64,000 nt of DNA from Arthrobacter sp. FW306-07-I (GTDB taxonomy: Bacteria; Actinomycetota; Actinomycetes; Actinomycetales; Micrococcaceae). The notes beneath the pieces are model-generated. The model ran no database searches and was not told the origin of the DNA. It was given only the letters and a program-made list of their open reading frames with translations. A program made the position numbers and the translations under genes. Below, piece by piece: positions 7,437 to 16,402 of this stretch. Numbering within the stretch: the first letter of the stretch is position 1; every line of letters starts with the position of its first letter. The stretch covers positions 3,348,001 through 3,412,000 of the forward strand of contig NZ_CP084550.1 of NCBI RefSeq assembly GCF_021800405.1, given 5' to 3'.

Positions 7437-9011
7437 CTAGAGAACGGTGGACAGTTGCCAGGGGACAAACTCGTTGTCCCCGTAGCCCAATTCCTCGCTC
7501 TTGGTTTCCTGGCCCGAGGCCACGGCCAGGATGAGGTCGAAGATCTGCTGCCCCATCTCCTCGATGGTCAGCTGCCCGTCCGCCACCGCCCCGCAGTTCA
7601 CGTCGATGTCGTCCCGCATGCGTTCATACAGCGGGGTGTTGGTGGCCAACTTGATGCTCGGTGTGGGCTTGCAGCCGAAGGCGGAGCCCCGGCCGGTGGT
7701 GAAGGCGAGGACCTGGGCGCCGCCGGCCACCATGCCGGTGGCGTTGACGGGGTCGTATCCCGGGGTGTCCATGAAGACCAGGCCGTGGGCGGTAATGGGT
7801 TCGGCGTACTCCACGACGTCCACCAGGTTGGTGGTCCCGCCCTTCGCCACGGCTCCCAGGGACTTTTCCAGAATGGTGGTGAGTCCGCCGGCTTTGTTCC
7901 CGGGGGACGGGTTGTTGTTGATCGACGATCCGTCCTGGGTAACGTGCCGTTCCCACCAGCGGATGCGTTCCATGAGCTTGTCTGCCGTGTGCTGGGACTC
8001 GGCGCGGGACGTGAGCAGGTGCTCGGCGCCGTAAATTTCCGTGGTTTCGCCAAATACTGCGGTGCCGCCGTGCCTGATGAGCAGGTCCGCGGCTGCGCCC
8101 AGCGCCGGGTTTGCGGTGACGCCGGAGAAGGCGTCCGAGCCTCCGCACTCCATGGCGAGGACAAGCTCCGAGGCGGGAACGGCAGTCCTCTGTGCCTTGT
8201 TGATTTCGGGAAGCAGTTCCTCGATCCGCCGCACCCCTTCGGCCACCGTGGCCTTGGTGCCGCCCTGCGCCTGGATGGTCATGCTGGAAATCGACTTGTC
8301 AGGGCTCAGCGACCACCCGGTGGTGAGGCCGGCAATCTGGTTGACTTCGCAGCCCAGCCCCAGTACCAGGATGCTGGCGAAGTTGGGGTGGTTCGCGTAC
8401 CCGTGGAGGGTCCGGCGCAGCACCTCAAAGCCGTAGTTTCCGTCCCCTCCGGTGCCGCATCCAGAGGAATGCGTCAGGGCCACCACGCCGTCCACGTTGG
8501 GGTACTGGTCCAGGACCCCGCTGTTCTCGATCCGGGAGGCGATGAGTTTCGCCGCCGTCGCGGAACAGTTGACGGACGTCAGGATGCCGATGTAGTTCCG
8601 GGTACCGACGGACCCGTTCATCCGCCGGTACCCCTGGAAGGTTGCCCGCTGATCCTCGGGCACGAAATCGGTCTCCCGCAGCGCGGTGCCCGCCTGGCCG
8701 GCCCGGTCGAACTCCCGGTATGCCACGTTGTGGACGTGCACATGTTCGCCCTTGCTGATCAGGCGCCCCGCGAAACCGATGATCTGGCCGTACTTCCGGA
8801 CCGGTTCATCGGCCTCGATGGTCCGCAAAGCCACCTTGTGTCCGCCGGGAATCTCATCCGCGCACAGCAACTCACCGCCGTTAACGGAAAGGGAAGTGCC
8901 GGCGGGAACCGTCCCCAGGGCGGTGCCAACGTTGTCCTCCGGATGCAGGACCAGCAGTCCCATGTCCGCGGCAAGCCGCGGGTTTGCGATCAGTTCAATC
9001 GGTGTGCTCAT
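7437..9011 (-). CDS. UxaA/GarD-family dehydratase (altronate/galactarate type)
   Basis: 524 residues, a full-length protein of the altronate/galactarate dehydratase family. An N-terminal SAF-like domain (to about residue 100, with GEHVHVHN) is joined to the large UxaA C-terminal domain with GTRNYIGILTSVNCSATA, HSSGCGTGGDGN, GLGCEVNQI, MECGGSDAFSG and TTGRGSAFGCKP. The conserved Cys and His in these blocks are thought to bind the metal. Such enzymes remove water from sugar acids to give 2-keto-3-deoxy acids. Start ATG 9011 follows CAGTAAAGGCAG. It is the last gene of the leftward MFS/DHDPS/dehydrogenase operon. The exact substrate is unknown; sulfolactate or other hydroxyacids are alternatives within the superfamily. 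Confidence 0.85.
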   Translation of the reverse strand: MSTPIELIANPRLAADMGLLVLHPEDNVGTALGTVPAGTSLSVNGGELLCADEIPGGHKVALRTIEADEPVRKYGQIIGFAGRLISKGEHVHVHNVAYREFDRAGQAGTALRETDFVPEDQRATFQGYRRMNGSVGTRNYIGILTSVNCSATAAKLIASRIENSGVLDQYPNVDGVVALTHSSGCGTGGDGNYGFEVLRRTLHGYANHPNFASILVLGLGCEVNQIAGLTTGWSLSPDKSISSMTIQAQGGTKATVAEGVRRIEELLPEINKAQRTAVPASELVLAMECGGSDAFSGVTANPALGAAADLLIRHGGTAVFGETTEIYGAEHLLTSRAESQHTADKLMERIRWWERHVTQDGSSINNNPSPGNKAGGLTTILEKSLGAVAKGGTTNLVDVVEYAEPITAHGLVFMDTPGYDPVNATGMVAGGAQVLAFTTGRGSAFGCKPTPSIKLATNTPLYERMRDDIDVNCGAVADGQLTIEEMGQQIFDLILAVASGQETKSEELGYGDNEFVPWQLSTVL

Positions 9012-9057
9012 GTTTCTGCCTTTACTGTTGGCCCCGCTCCGGCGGCACCGGGGGTGG

Positions 9058-10023
9058 CTAGCTGAGGACCTCGGGGTTGACGATGTTGCGCGGCCGGCGG
9101 CCCAGGACTGCATCCACCACGTTCTCCGCGGTGCGCCGCTTCAGCTCATCGCTGGATTCCTCCGTATACCAGGCGGTGTGCGGTGTCAGCACCACGCGCT
9201 CAAGGTCCAGCAACGCACTGTTAAGGGGAAGGGGCTCTTCCTCAAAGACGTCCAGGCCTGCTGCCTGGAGTTTTCCGTTCTTCAGCGCGTCAACAAGGGC
9301 CGCGGTGTCAATCACCCCGCCGCGGCAGGTGTTGATGATGGTGGCCCCCGCCTTGAACTGCCCCAGCGTGCCTGCGTTGATCAAGTGGTGGGTGTGCTTG
9401 TTCAACGGCACGTGCAGGGATACGACGTCGGACGCGGCCAGCAGTTCTTCCAAGGTCACCACCTCGATGCCTTCCTTGGTGGTGGTCCCCGGGGTGTGGA
9501 GGGGATCGTAGCCCAGGGCACGGTAGCCCAGAGCCTTGGCCTTGGCTGCGGTGGCCGCCCCGATCAGGCCCAGTCCGATCACGCCGAAGGTCTGTGAAGA
9601 GAAGCGGCGGATTGGCTTGACCGAGTCGAGCCGGGTTTCCCCGGCCCGGACTCCCCTGTCCAGGTCCGGGATGCCGCGCGCCAGCGTCAGGGCGAGGGCA
9701 ATAGCGTGGTCGCTGACGTCCTCCACACCGTAGTCGGGCACGTTGGACACCACCACACCGCATTCCGTTGCGGCTGGGACGTCAACGGTGTCCACGCCTA
9801 CTCCGTACCGGCTGACGGCTTTCAGGCGCGGCAGGCCCTTGAGGACGCGTTCGGTGATGGGGGCGTACTGGACAATGAGCCCGTCCACATCGGCCGCAGC
9901 CGCCAGGACGTCGTCCTCCGTCCTGCAGTTGGCCCGAACAAGTTCAACACCGTTGGCGTCCGCCACGGCCTGCTCCTGGCTGATCGACTCGAATTCGTAG
10001 TCGGTGATTAGTATGCGCGGCAT
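9058..10023 (-). CDS. D-isomer-specific 2-hydroxyacid dehydrogenase
   Basis: A 321-residue NAD(P)-dependent cytoplasmic dehydrogenase of the phosphoglycerate dehydrogenase/CtBP type. The Rossmann motif is FGVIGLGLIGAATAAKAKALG followed by Asp (YDPL), suggesting NAD. The catalytic triad is visible as Arg in NTCRGGVID, Glu in DVFEEEP and His in LTPHTAWYT. It has no regulatory ACT domain, so a role in serine synthesis is less likely. It lies 46 bp upstream of the dehydratase gene in the same operon and probably oxidises or reduces a hydroxy/keto acid of that pathway. The substrate cannot be named from sequence. Confidence 0.88.
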   Translation of the reverse strand: MPRILITDYEFESISQEQAVADANGVELVRANCRTEDDVLAAAADVDGLIVQYAPITERVLKGLPRLKAVSRYGVGVDTVDVPAATECGVVVSNVPDYGVEDVSDHAIALALTLARGIPDLDRGVRAGETRLDSVKPIRRFSSQTFGVIGLGLIGAATAAKAKALGYRALGYDPLHTPGTTTKEGIEVVTLEELLAASDVVSLHVPLNKHTHHLINAGTLGQFKAGATIINTCRGGVIDTAALVDALKNGKLQAAGLDVFEEEPLPLNSALLDLERVVLTPHTAWYTEESSDELKRRTAENVVDAVLGRRPRNIVNPEVLS

Positions 10024-10057
10024 GCCCGCCCTTTCCTCTTCCTGCGTCCTGTGATCC

Positions 10058-10969
10058 TCACGCCCAGCGGAGAATCAGCGGGTCTTTGCGTTTGGCCATC
10101 TCCACCAGCTGCGCCCGGGTGTGCGGGTTCAGCTCCCCCACCGGATGGCGCGTCCTGTCGCTGGCAATGATGTTGCCCTCCTTCATCAGGACTTTAGTGG
10201 CGCGCAGGCCGCACTGCCGGTTCTCGAAGTGGATGAACGGAAGCAGGTCTTCCCAGGCGTGGATCGCCTTGTCCCGTTCCCCTGCATGAAAGTCCCGCAC
10301 GATCCGGCCCAGCTGGTCCGGAACCATGCAGCTGCTCATCGTGCCCACGGCCCCGGCTTCCAGGTCCGGGATGAGCGTGATGGCTTCCTCGCCGTCGAAC
10401 AGTCCGGGCAGCGACGGCCCGGCCGCGGCACCGAGCGCACGGAGCTTGTCCGCGGCCTGGGGCATCTCGATCTTGGCGTAGTTCACGTTCGGCATCTCCG
10501 TGGCGATCCGTGCCAGGAGGGCCACGGACAGCGGGGTGGTGCTCATCGGTGCGTCCTGGATCATGATGTCGATCTCCAGGCCGTCGGCCACGCGCTTGAA
10601 GTACTCCACCACGGCGTCGTCGTCCACTTTCATGGTGGCCCCGAAGAACGGCGGCATGAGCATCACCATCTCCGCGCCGAGCTCCTGGGCGTGAAGGCTG
10701 CGCTCCCGGGCGATCCGCGAGCTGAAGTGGCTGGTGGTGACGCAGACCGGCAGCCGCCCGTCCAGGTGCTCCATGGTGGTCCGGAGCACCTGCTCGCGTT
10801 CCTCGTCGGTCAGCGAGAACTGCTCCGAGTAGTTGGCCAGGATGCAGACGGCGTCGGACTTGCCGTCCACCAGGTAATCCAGGACCCTGCGCTGGCCGTC
10901 GAGGTCCAGTTCCTCATTGTCGGCGAAAATGGTGGGCGCTACCGGCATTACGCCAGTGATGGCACTCAT
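10058..10969 (-). CDS. Divergent dihydrodipicolinate synthase family enzyme
   Basis: 303 residues with the DHDPS/N-acetylneuraminate lyase TIM-barrel pattern. Lys166 in NYAKIEMP fits the Schiff-base lysine. Two usual features are changed: the GTTGE loop reads ANYSEQ (residues 45-50), and the active-site Tyr before the DxP segment is Gln138 (IMIQDAPMSTT). It is therefore unlikely to be a true DapA and more likely a keto-deoxy-sugar-acid aldolase or dehydratase. It lies between the MFS transporter and dehydrogenase genes, 34 bp from the latter, and would act on the 2-keto-3-deoxy product of the UxaA-like dehydratase. Fold assignment is firm; function is inferred. Confidence 0.8.
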   Translation of the reverse strand: MSAITGVMPVAPTIFADNEELDLDGQRRVLDYLVDGKSDAVCILANYSEQFSLTDEEREQVLRTTMEHLDGRLPVCVTTSHFSSRIARERSLHAQELGAEMVMLMPPFFGATMKVDDDAVVEYFKRVADGLEIDIMIQDAPMSTTPLSVALLARIATEMPNVNYAKIEMPQAADKLRALGAAAGPSLPGLFDGEEAITLIPDLEAGAVGTMSSCMVPDQLGRIVRDFHAGERDKAIHAWEDLLPFIHFENRQCGLRATKVLMKEGNIIASDRTRHPVGELNPHTRAQLVEMAKRKDPLILRWA

Positions 10970-11009
10970 GGTTGTCCTTCAGGGTTTGTAGGGGTTGCGG
11001 GCACCGGAA

Positions 11010-12491
11010 TCAGCGGTTTGCACTGACCGCGGCCACGGACTGGTCCTCGTAGTCTTCGGCGTCGATGTCGCGGCCGTGCGGGTCCCACTTGTTGATCAGG
11101 ATCACCACGATGGCGATGGCGGGAACAACAGCGAGCACCAGCAGCGCACGGGTTCCCCAGGCGGCCGTGGCCAGGGGCCAGAACACGAGCCCGGCGATCG
11201 CTCCGAGGCGGATGCCGATCTGGGTGAAGCCGGTGCCGGCTCCGCGGAGGGAGGTGGGGTAGGACATGGTGGCCATGGTCATTCCCTGGGCTCCGGGGCC
11301 TGCTGCGTGGCAGAAGATCAGGAGGCCGATGACCAGGGCGCCGATGAAGGACCAGGCACCTTCGACGTTGCTGAGGCTGCCGGCGATGATCATGCAGGTG
11401 AAGGTGCCGCAGAAGCCGAGGAGTGACAGCTTGCGCGGGCCGATCTTGCCGGAGAGGCGGGCACCGATGAAGCCGCCGGTAACGCCGAAGCAGACGTTGA
11501 GGATGAGCGAGGACATGATGTTGGTCATCACGTTCTGGGTGTGCAGCATGGCGAGCACGATCTGCCCGACGAAGAAGCCGACAGCGTAGTACTCCATGGA
11601 CTGGCTGGCGTTGATGACGAGGGCCAGGCCAGTGCGGCCGCGGTACTTCTTGCCCACCAGCTTGCCCCAGGCCTGGGTGAGGGTCATCTGGAACTGCTTG
11701 CGCTCGGCACGGGGGTCCACGGCGTCTTCCGCCACTTCGGCGTCCACGTTGTAGGTCCGCTTAAGGATCTTGGCTGCTTCGTGCAGGCCCAGGTTCTGCG
11801 CCGCCCAGGAGGGGGACTCCGCCATGTACTTCTGGCGGAAGATCATGATCAGGATGGCCGGGACGGCGCCGAAGCCGACAACGATGCGCCACATCTGGTT
11901 TTCCGGCCACTGCATGCCCTGGAAGAGGAAGTACACGGGAATCAGCAGTGCGAAGGTGGATGCGACGGCGACGTACCACATAGGCTGCCAGAGGGAGACG
12001 GTGCCGCCCTTCTTCTTCTGTGAGGCGTATTCGGCCAGGAAGCTGAAGGCGACAGGGAAGTCGACGCCGATGCCCAGGCCCATGATGAAGCGGGCAATGA
12101 TGAGGGTCCAGACGTCCGGGGCCACGGCGCAGGCGATGGCGGCAACGACGAAGAAGACCATGTCCGCCATGAACACCTTGAACCGGCCGAGCTTGTCCAC
12201 GAAGTAGCCGCCGAAGACTGATCCCACCAGGGCGCCAACCATGATCGAGGCGGACACCACGGCCAGCATCTCGGGAGTCAGGTGGAAGTCCTTGGAGATG
12301 TAGGGCAGGCCGAACGCCACCGAGGTGAAGTCGTAGGCGTCCAGGAAGATGCCGCCCAGGGCGATGAGGGTGATGGCAAAGGATTTGCCCTTCTGGAGGG
12401 CACCGCTGTTGATGAGGTCTGTGACGTCCTGGGCGGAGCGCAGGACGATCCGTCCGCCGCTGGGTGCAGCGGCGTTGGGGACTGCTGACAT
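11010..12491 (-). CDS. MFS transporter, metabolite:proton symporter type
   Basis: 493 residues with 12 predicted membrane helices. GGIFLDAYDFTSVAFGLP in helix 1, the loop GGYFVDKLGRFKVF after helix 2 and RFIMGLGIGVDFPVAFSFLAEY match sugar/organic-acid symporters of the MHS/sugar-transporter group. The cytoplasmic loop after helix 6 is long and charged. I chose ATG 12491, with AAAGGACC upstream, instead of the longer open frame to 12617. It heads the leftward operon. A palindromic operator-like site (12548-12563) lies 57 bp upstream of the start. The likely cargo is the sugar acid degraded by the operon. Confidence 0.88.
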   Translation of the reverse strand: MSAVPNAAAPSGGRIVLRSAQDVTDLINSGALQKGKSFAITLIALGGIFLDAYDFTSVAFGLPYISKDFHLTPEMLAVVSASIMVGALVGSVFGGYFVDKLGRFKVFMADMVFFVVAAIACAVAPDVWTLIIARFIMGLGIGVDFPVAFSFLAEYASQKKKGGTVSLWQPMWYVAVASTFALLIPVYFLFQGMQWPENQMWRIVVGFGAVPAILIMIFRQKYMAESPSWAAQNLGLHEAAKILKRTYNVDAEVAEDAVDPRAERKQFQMTLTQAWGKLVGKKYRGRTGLALVINASQSMEYYAVGFFVGQIVLAMLHTQNVMTNIMSSLILNVCFGVTGGFIGARLSGKIGPRKLSLLGFCGTFTCMIIAGSLSNVEGAWSFIGALVIGLLIFCHAAGPGAQGMTMATMSYPTSLRGAGTGFTQIGIRLGAIAGLVFWPLATAAWGTRALLVLAVVPAIAIVVILINKWDPHGRDIDAEDYEDQSVAAVSANR

Positions 12492-12547
12492 TGGGGGTCC
12501 TTTCGAAAGCCCACTGCTTTGTGGGTCTCGGATTTTGCAAGTCTTAT

Positions 12548-12563
12548 GTTCGATATTTCGAAC
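12548..12563. promoter_or_regulatory. Candidate IclR operator, site 1 (MFS promoter)
   Basis: GTTCGATATTTCGAAC is a 6-4-6 perfect inverted repeat (GTTCGA/TCGAAC). Closely related sequences recur at the two other promoters of the locus (12765-12780 and 14860-14875), which points to one shared regulator, most simply the IclR-family protein encoded at 14046-14801. Confidence 0.6.
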
Positions 12564-12764
12564 GTTGGTCGATGTGGCGATCAAGCGATCGCTGGGGTAG
12601 GGTGATCGGGAACACAAAGGAGTCTAGGGACGCCACCCCGGCCCGTCAAGCACTGGACCGGGATTTGGACGGGAAGGCCTGCATCAGCGGCGACGCGGCC
12701 ACCAGCGGGACATTGACCGAACGATCAACTGGCCCGACTCACCAACACCAGCCAGCCGACCTTT

Positions 12765-12780
12765 GTACTAAATTTCGAAC
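12765..12780. promoter_or_regulatory. Candidate IclR operator, site 2 (hydroxyacid oxidase promoter)
   Basis: GTACTAAATTTCGAAC matches site 1 at 13 of 16 positions, with the right half (ATTTCGAAC) intact. It ends 19 bp before the chosen ATG of the hydroxyacid oxidase, a position where a bound repressor would block transcription or initiation. Confidence 0.5.
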
Positions 12781-12799
12781 ATGAGAGGGGTTGCTCCCC

Positions 12800-14014
12800 A
12801 TGGAGGACCGTCAACTGCCCAAGTGGTCCGAGATCCGCGAACTTGTCCAGTTCCGGAGCTTCGAGATGGACCCCGTGCAGCGAAGGCTTGCCCGGGCGTT
12901 CACCATCGCGGACCTTCGCGCGATGGCGCAGAAGACCACGCCGAAGGCTGTCTTCAACTACACGGACGGCGCTGCGGAGGAGGAAATCACCATCGCCCGG
13001 TGCCGGCAGGCCTACCGGGACGTGGAGTTCTCGCCGGCAGTCCTCCGTGATGTCTCGGATCCCGATCCTTCCACGAAGCTTTTTGGCCGGACCATCGACT
13101 TCCCCCTGGTCCTGGCGCCCACCGGCTACACGCGGATGATGCACAACGACGGCGAGAAGGCAGTTGCGCGGGTAGCGGCCCGGAACAACATTCCGTACAC
13201 CCTCTCCACGGTGGGCACCACCACCGTGGAGGACCTCGCCAAGGCGGTGCCTGAAGGGAACAACTGGTTCCAGCTCTACATCGCCAAGGACCGGAGCAAA
13301 ACCGAGGGCCTGCTGGAGCGGGTGCTGACCAGCGGCTACGACGTCCTGATGGTCACCGTGGACACCCAAGTGGGCGGTGCCCGCGTCAGGGAGCTGCGTG
13401 ACGGGCTGACCATCCCGCCCACGTTGTCGCCGAAGACCTTTGCCGACATGGCGTTGCACCCGTCCTGGTGGTTCGACAAACTCACCACCCCGCCCATCGA
13501 GTTCGCGTCCCTCAAAGGCTTCGGCGGGAACTCGGCAGAGGTGGCGGACCAGGTGTTCGATCCCGCCCTGACGTTCGAGGACATCGCCTGGCTGCGTAAA
13601 GTGTGGCCGCACAAGTTGCTGGTCAAGGGCATCCAGACGGTCAAGGATGCGGAACGGGTTGTCGAGCTGGGCTGCGACGGAGTAGTCCTGTCCAACCACG
13701 GGGGCCGGCAGCTGGACCGCTCGCCCACCATCCTAAAGATCCTCCCCCAGGTCCGCGAGGCCCTGGGATCCAACCCCACGGTGCTGATCGACAGCGGCAT
13801 CATGTCCGGCAGTGACATCCTGGCCGCCGTCGGCCTGGGAGCGGATGCGGCGATGGTGGGCCGGGCCTACCTCTACGGCCTGATGGCCGGCGGCGAGCGC
13901 GGCGCCGCCCATGCCGTGAAGATCCTGCGCTCCCAGTACGTACGGTCCATGCAGCTGCTGGGCGTCAAGTCCACGGCCGGCATTTCGGGCGATCATGTGG
14001 CACTGGCCGGCTGA
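12800..14014 (+). CDS. FMN-dependent alpha-hydroxyacid oxidase/dehydrogenase
   Basis: 404 residues of the lactate/glycolate oxidase family, a TIM barrel that oxidises L-2-hydroxyacids to 2-keto acids with FMN. FNYTDGAAEEE carries the active-site Tyr region, LAPTGYTRMM is an FMN-binding strand, and VVLSNHGGRQLD holds the catalytic His and substrate Arg. LIDSGIMSGSDILAAVGLGA and MVGRAYLYGL form the FMN phosphate site. I chose ATG 12800, 10 bp after AGAGGGG; TTG 12791 in the same frame is an alternative. It is transcribed away from the MFS operon and converges on the IclR gene. L-lactate is a possible substrate, but the sugar-acid context suggests another hydroxyacid. Confidence 0.88.
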   Translation: MEDRQLPKWSEIRELVQFRSFEMDPVQRRLARAFTIADLRAMAQKTTPKAVFNYTDGAAEEEITIARCRQAYRDVEFSPAVLRDVSDPDPSTKLFGRTIDFPLVLAPTGYTRMMHNDGEKAVARVAARNNIPYTLSTVGTTTVEDLAKAVPEGNNWFQLYIAKDRSKTEGLLERVLTSGYDVLMVTVDTQVGGARVRELRDGLTIPPTLSPKTFADMALHPSWWFDKLTTPPIEFASLKGFGGNSAEVADQVFDPALTFEDIAWLRKVWPHKLLVKGIQTVKDAERVVELGCDGVVLSNHGGRQLDRSPTILKILPQVREALGSNPTVLIDSGIMSGSDILAAVGLGADAAMVGRAYLYGLMAGGERGAAHAVKILRSQYVRSMQLLGVKSTAGISGDHVALAG

Positions 14015-14045
14015 CCGCCAGGGGTTCGCCCCGCTCCCCCAGCCG

Positions 14046-14801
14046 TCAGCGGTAGCCGAGCTCGGCACTCAAGCGGGCAGCGCCGTCGGCCGCCAGCGCC
14101 GACCACTCCTCCACCGGGCGCTGGTTCCAGCGCATGTCCGGCACGGAGATGCTCAGGGCCGCCACCACTGCGCCGGTGTAGTCCCGGACCGGCGCAGCCA
14201 CGCAGGAAACGTCCGGCGTGGACTCCCCGGACTCGAAGGCCAGCCCGGAGGCACGGATCTCGTCCAGGACGTTGGCGAGCGCGTGGGGTTCAGTGATGCT
14301 GTTGGGGGTCAGTTTGGCAAGGCCCTTTGTGATGATGCGCTTGCGTTCGGCGTCCGGCAGGTACGCCAGAAGGGCCTTGCCCACGGCGGTGCAGCTCGCC
14401 GGAAGCCGGCCGCCCATGCGCGAGACCATGCGCACGGACTGGGTGCTGTCCACCTTGCAGATGTACACCACGTCCGCGCCGTCGAGGATTCCCACGTTCA
14501 CGGTCTCGTCGCACTCCCTGCCCACGGACTGGGAAATGCGCAGCCCGACGGCGTGCAGGTCCAGCCGTTCGGCGAACGCGTTGCCCAGCCGGAAGACGCT
14601 CAGCCCCAGGTGGTAGGTGGCGGTGGCATCGTCCCGGCGGAGGTATTTGCGCTCCGTCAGGGTGGTGAGCAGTTCGTGGACGGTGGTCCGGGGAAGGCCG
14701 GTCCGTTGCACCACTTCGGGTGCGGAAAGCCCGTGGCGGGCGTCCATGAAAAGCTCCAGGACGTCGAGGCTCCTGACGACGGCGGGGGTCAAGCGGGGCA
14801 C
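14046..14801 (-). CDS. IclR-family transcriptional regulator
   Basis: 251 residues. The N-terminal winged helix-turn-helix (about residues 5-65) contains LSAPEVVQRTGLPRTTVHEL. The C-terminal effector domain (about 80-245) has GADVVYICKVDS, PASCTAVGKALLAYL and VAAPVRDYTGAVVAALSIS, all typical of IclR proteins, which bind a small organic acid there. Start GTG 14801 follows AAAGGACTTC. The gene sits between the hydroxyacid oxidase and the aldehyde dehydrogenase, divergent from the latter across site 3 (14860-14875). It likely controls the whole 7.4-17.6 kb locus, including itself. Confidence 0.9.
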   Translation of the reverse strand: MPRLTPAVVRSLDVLELFMDARHGLSAPEVVQRTGLPRTTVHELLTTLTERKYLRRDDATATYHLGLSVFRLGNAFAERLDLHAVGLRISQSVGRECDETVNVGILDGADVVYICKVDSTQSVRMVSRMGGRLPASCTAVGKALLAYLPDAERKRIITKGLAKLTPNSITEPHALANVLDEIRASGLAFESGESTPDVSCVAAPVRDYTGAVVAALSISVPDMRWNQRPVEEWSALAADGAARLSAELGYR

Positions 14802-14859
14802 GTGAAGTCCTTTCGTTTGGGGCGCGATGGCCTAGCGCGGCTTCCAGTCTACGTGCACC

Positions 14860-14875
14860 GTTCGAAATATCGCAC
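14860..14875. promoter_or_regulatory. Candidate IclR operator, site 3 (IclR/aldehyde dehydrogenase divergent promoter)
   Basis: GTTCGAAATATCGCAC equals the reverse complement of site 1 at 15 of 16 positions. It lies between the divergent IclR and aldehyde dehydrogenase genes. A further half-site GTTCGAC follows at 14879-14885. Confidence 0.55.
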
Positions 14876-14929
14876 ATTGTTCGACAAGGAATGGATTTGG
14901 AACTAAAGATGATTCCAGGAGGAAACAAC

Positions 14930-16402
14930 ATGCAGACCACCCCAGAGCAGGTCGAAAACCAGATAGTGGCCGCGCACGCGGCCTACGAGCAGGCCCGGGA
15001 CGTGGAACCACAGGTCCGCGGGTCCTGGCTGGAGGCCATCGCCGCCGCCCTCGAAGCCAACGCGGATGAACTCGTTGGCCTCGGAGAACAGGAAACCCAC
15101 CTGGACCAGGGCCGGCTGCGTTTCGAACTGAAGCGCTCGGTCTTCCAGCTGCGCCTCTTCCGGAGCGAAATCCTTGCCGGTGAGCACCTGGGCGCCATCA
15201 TTGACCACGCCGACCAGGACTGGGGAATGGGCCCCCGCCCGGACCTGCGCAGGGTCAACGTGCCCCTCGGCGTCGTGGGCGTCTTCGGTGCCTCCAACTT
15301 CCCCTTTGCATTCAGCGTGATGGGCGGGGACACTGCCTCCGCCCTCGCGGCCGGCTGCGCCGTGGTGCACAAGATCCACGAAGGGCACCTGCAGCTCGCG
15401 CTGCGCACGGCAGCCATCGTCGAGGAAGCACTTGCCGCAGCAGGCGCACCGCAGGGACTGTTTTCCGCCGTGGTGGGCCGGAAGGCAGCCGAAGCACTGG
15501 TCGACCATCCCCTGACCAAGGCGATTGGCTTCACGGGCTCCACCGCGGGCGGCCGGGCGCTTTTTGACCGGGCCTGCCGCCGCCCCACCCCCATTCCCTT
15601 CTACGGCGAGCTGGGCAGCATCAACCCCGTGTTCGTCACGGAGCAGGCCTGGGCTACGCGCCGGGACGCCATCCTTTCGGGTTACGCCGCGTCATTCACC
15701 GCCGGGATGGGGCAGTTCTGCACCAAGCCGGGACTGCTGTTCGCGCCCGCGGAGGATATGGACGAGGTGGCAGCCCTGCTTCAGCAGGAACTCGAAGCCA
15801 AGAGCGTGGCACCGCTCCTGAGCCCCAAGCTCCGCGAGGGCTTCGACGCCGCCCTGGAAAAGGTACGGTCCGCCGAGGGCGTGGACGTGCTGGTGAAGGG
15901 CGACGACGCCGAGGCTCCCCGGCCCACCGTGCTGGCCACCACCGCGGAGGCAGTGCTGGCACAGCCGGAGCTGCTGGAGCAGGAGATGTTCGGCCCCGCC
16001 ACCCTGATCATCCGGTACCGTCCCGGCACCGACCTCACCGAACTGGCAGCCCTGCTGGAGGGCCAGCTGACGGCCACCGTCCAGGGTGAGCCGGAGGAAA
16101 AGCTCGAGGACCTGCTGACGGTGCTGCGGGAACGGAGCGGCCGGCTGGTGTGGAACGCCTGGCCAACGGGAGTCAGCGTCACCTACGCGCAGCAGCACGG
16201 TGGGCCCTATCCCGCCACCACCGCCGCCTCCACCACCTCCGTAGGCACCGCTGCCATCGGACGATTCATGCGACCGGTTGCCTACGACTCCTTCGCCCCG
16301 GAGCAGCTTCCGCCTGCCCTCCGGGATGACAACCCCTGGAACATCACGCGGCGGGTGGACGGAATCCACCAGCCTGCCGGACAGAAAGCTGAAACACGAT
16401 GA
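14930..16402 (+). CDS. Aldehyde dehydrogenase, ketoglutarate-semialdehyde type
   Basis: 490 residues. The sequence follows the NADP-type aldehyde dehydrogenases that oxidise 2-ketoglutarate semialdehyde at the end of pentose/hexaric-acid degradation. VGVFGASNFPFAFSVMG is the cofactor strand, GFTGSTAGGRALF the glycine-rich loop, FYGELGSINP carries the catalytic Glu and GMGQFCTKPGL the catalytic Cys. ATG 14930 follows CCAGGAGGAAAC, a strong ribosome site. Its stop overlaps ATG 16399 of the FAH-family gene, so the two are co-translated. Together with a keto-deoxy-acid dehydratase it would deliver 2-ketoglutarate to the TCA cycle. Confidence 0.88.
   Translation: MQTTPEQVENQIVAAHAAYEQARDVEPQVRGSWLEAIAAALEANADELVGLGEQETHLDQGRLRFELKRSVFQLRLFRSEILAGEHLGAIIDHADQDWGMGPRPDLRRVNVPLGVVGVFGASNFPFAFSVMGGDTASALAAGCAVVHKIHEGHLQLALRTAAIVEEALAAAGAPQGLFSAVVGRKAAEALVDHPLTKAIGFTGSTAGGRALFDRACRRPTPIPFYGELGSINPVFVTEQAWATRRDAILSGYAASFTAGMGQFCTKPGLLFAPAEDMDEVAALLQQELEAKSVAPLLSPKLREGFDAALEKVRSAEGVDVLVKGDDAEAPRPTVLATTAEAVLAQPELLEQEMFGPATLIIRYRPGTDLTELAALLEGQLTATVQGEPEEKLEDLLTVLRERSGRLVWNAWPTGVSVTYAQQHGGPYPATTAASTTSVGTAAIGRFMRPVAYDSFAPEQLPPALRDDNPWNITRRVDGIHQPAGQKAETR

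Noticed and set aside
7455..9065. Plus-strand open frame (536 codons) opposite the UxaA-like gene
   Set aside because: It is the mirror of a gene with clear conserved blocks; no motif of its own.
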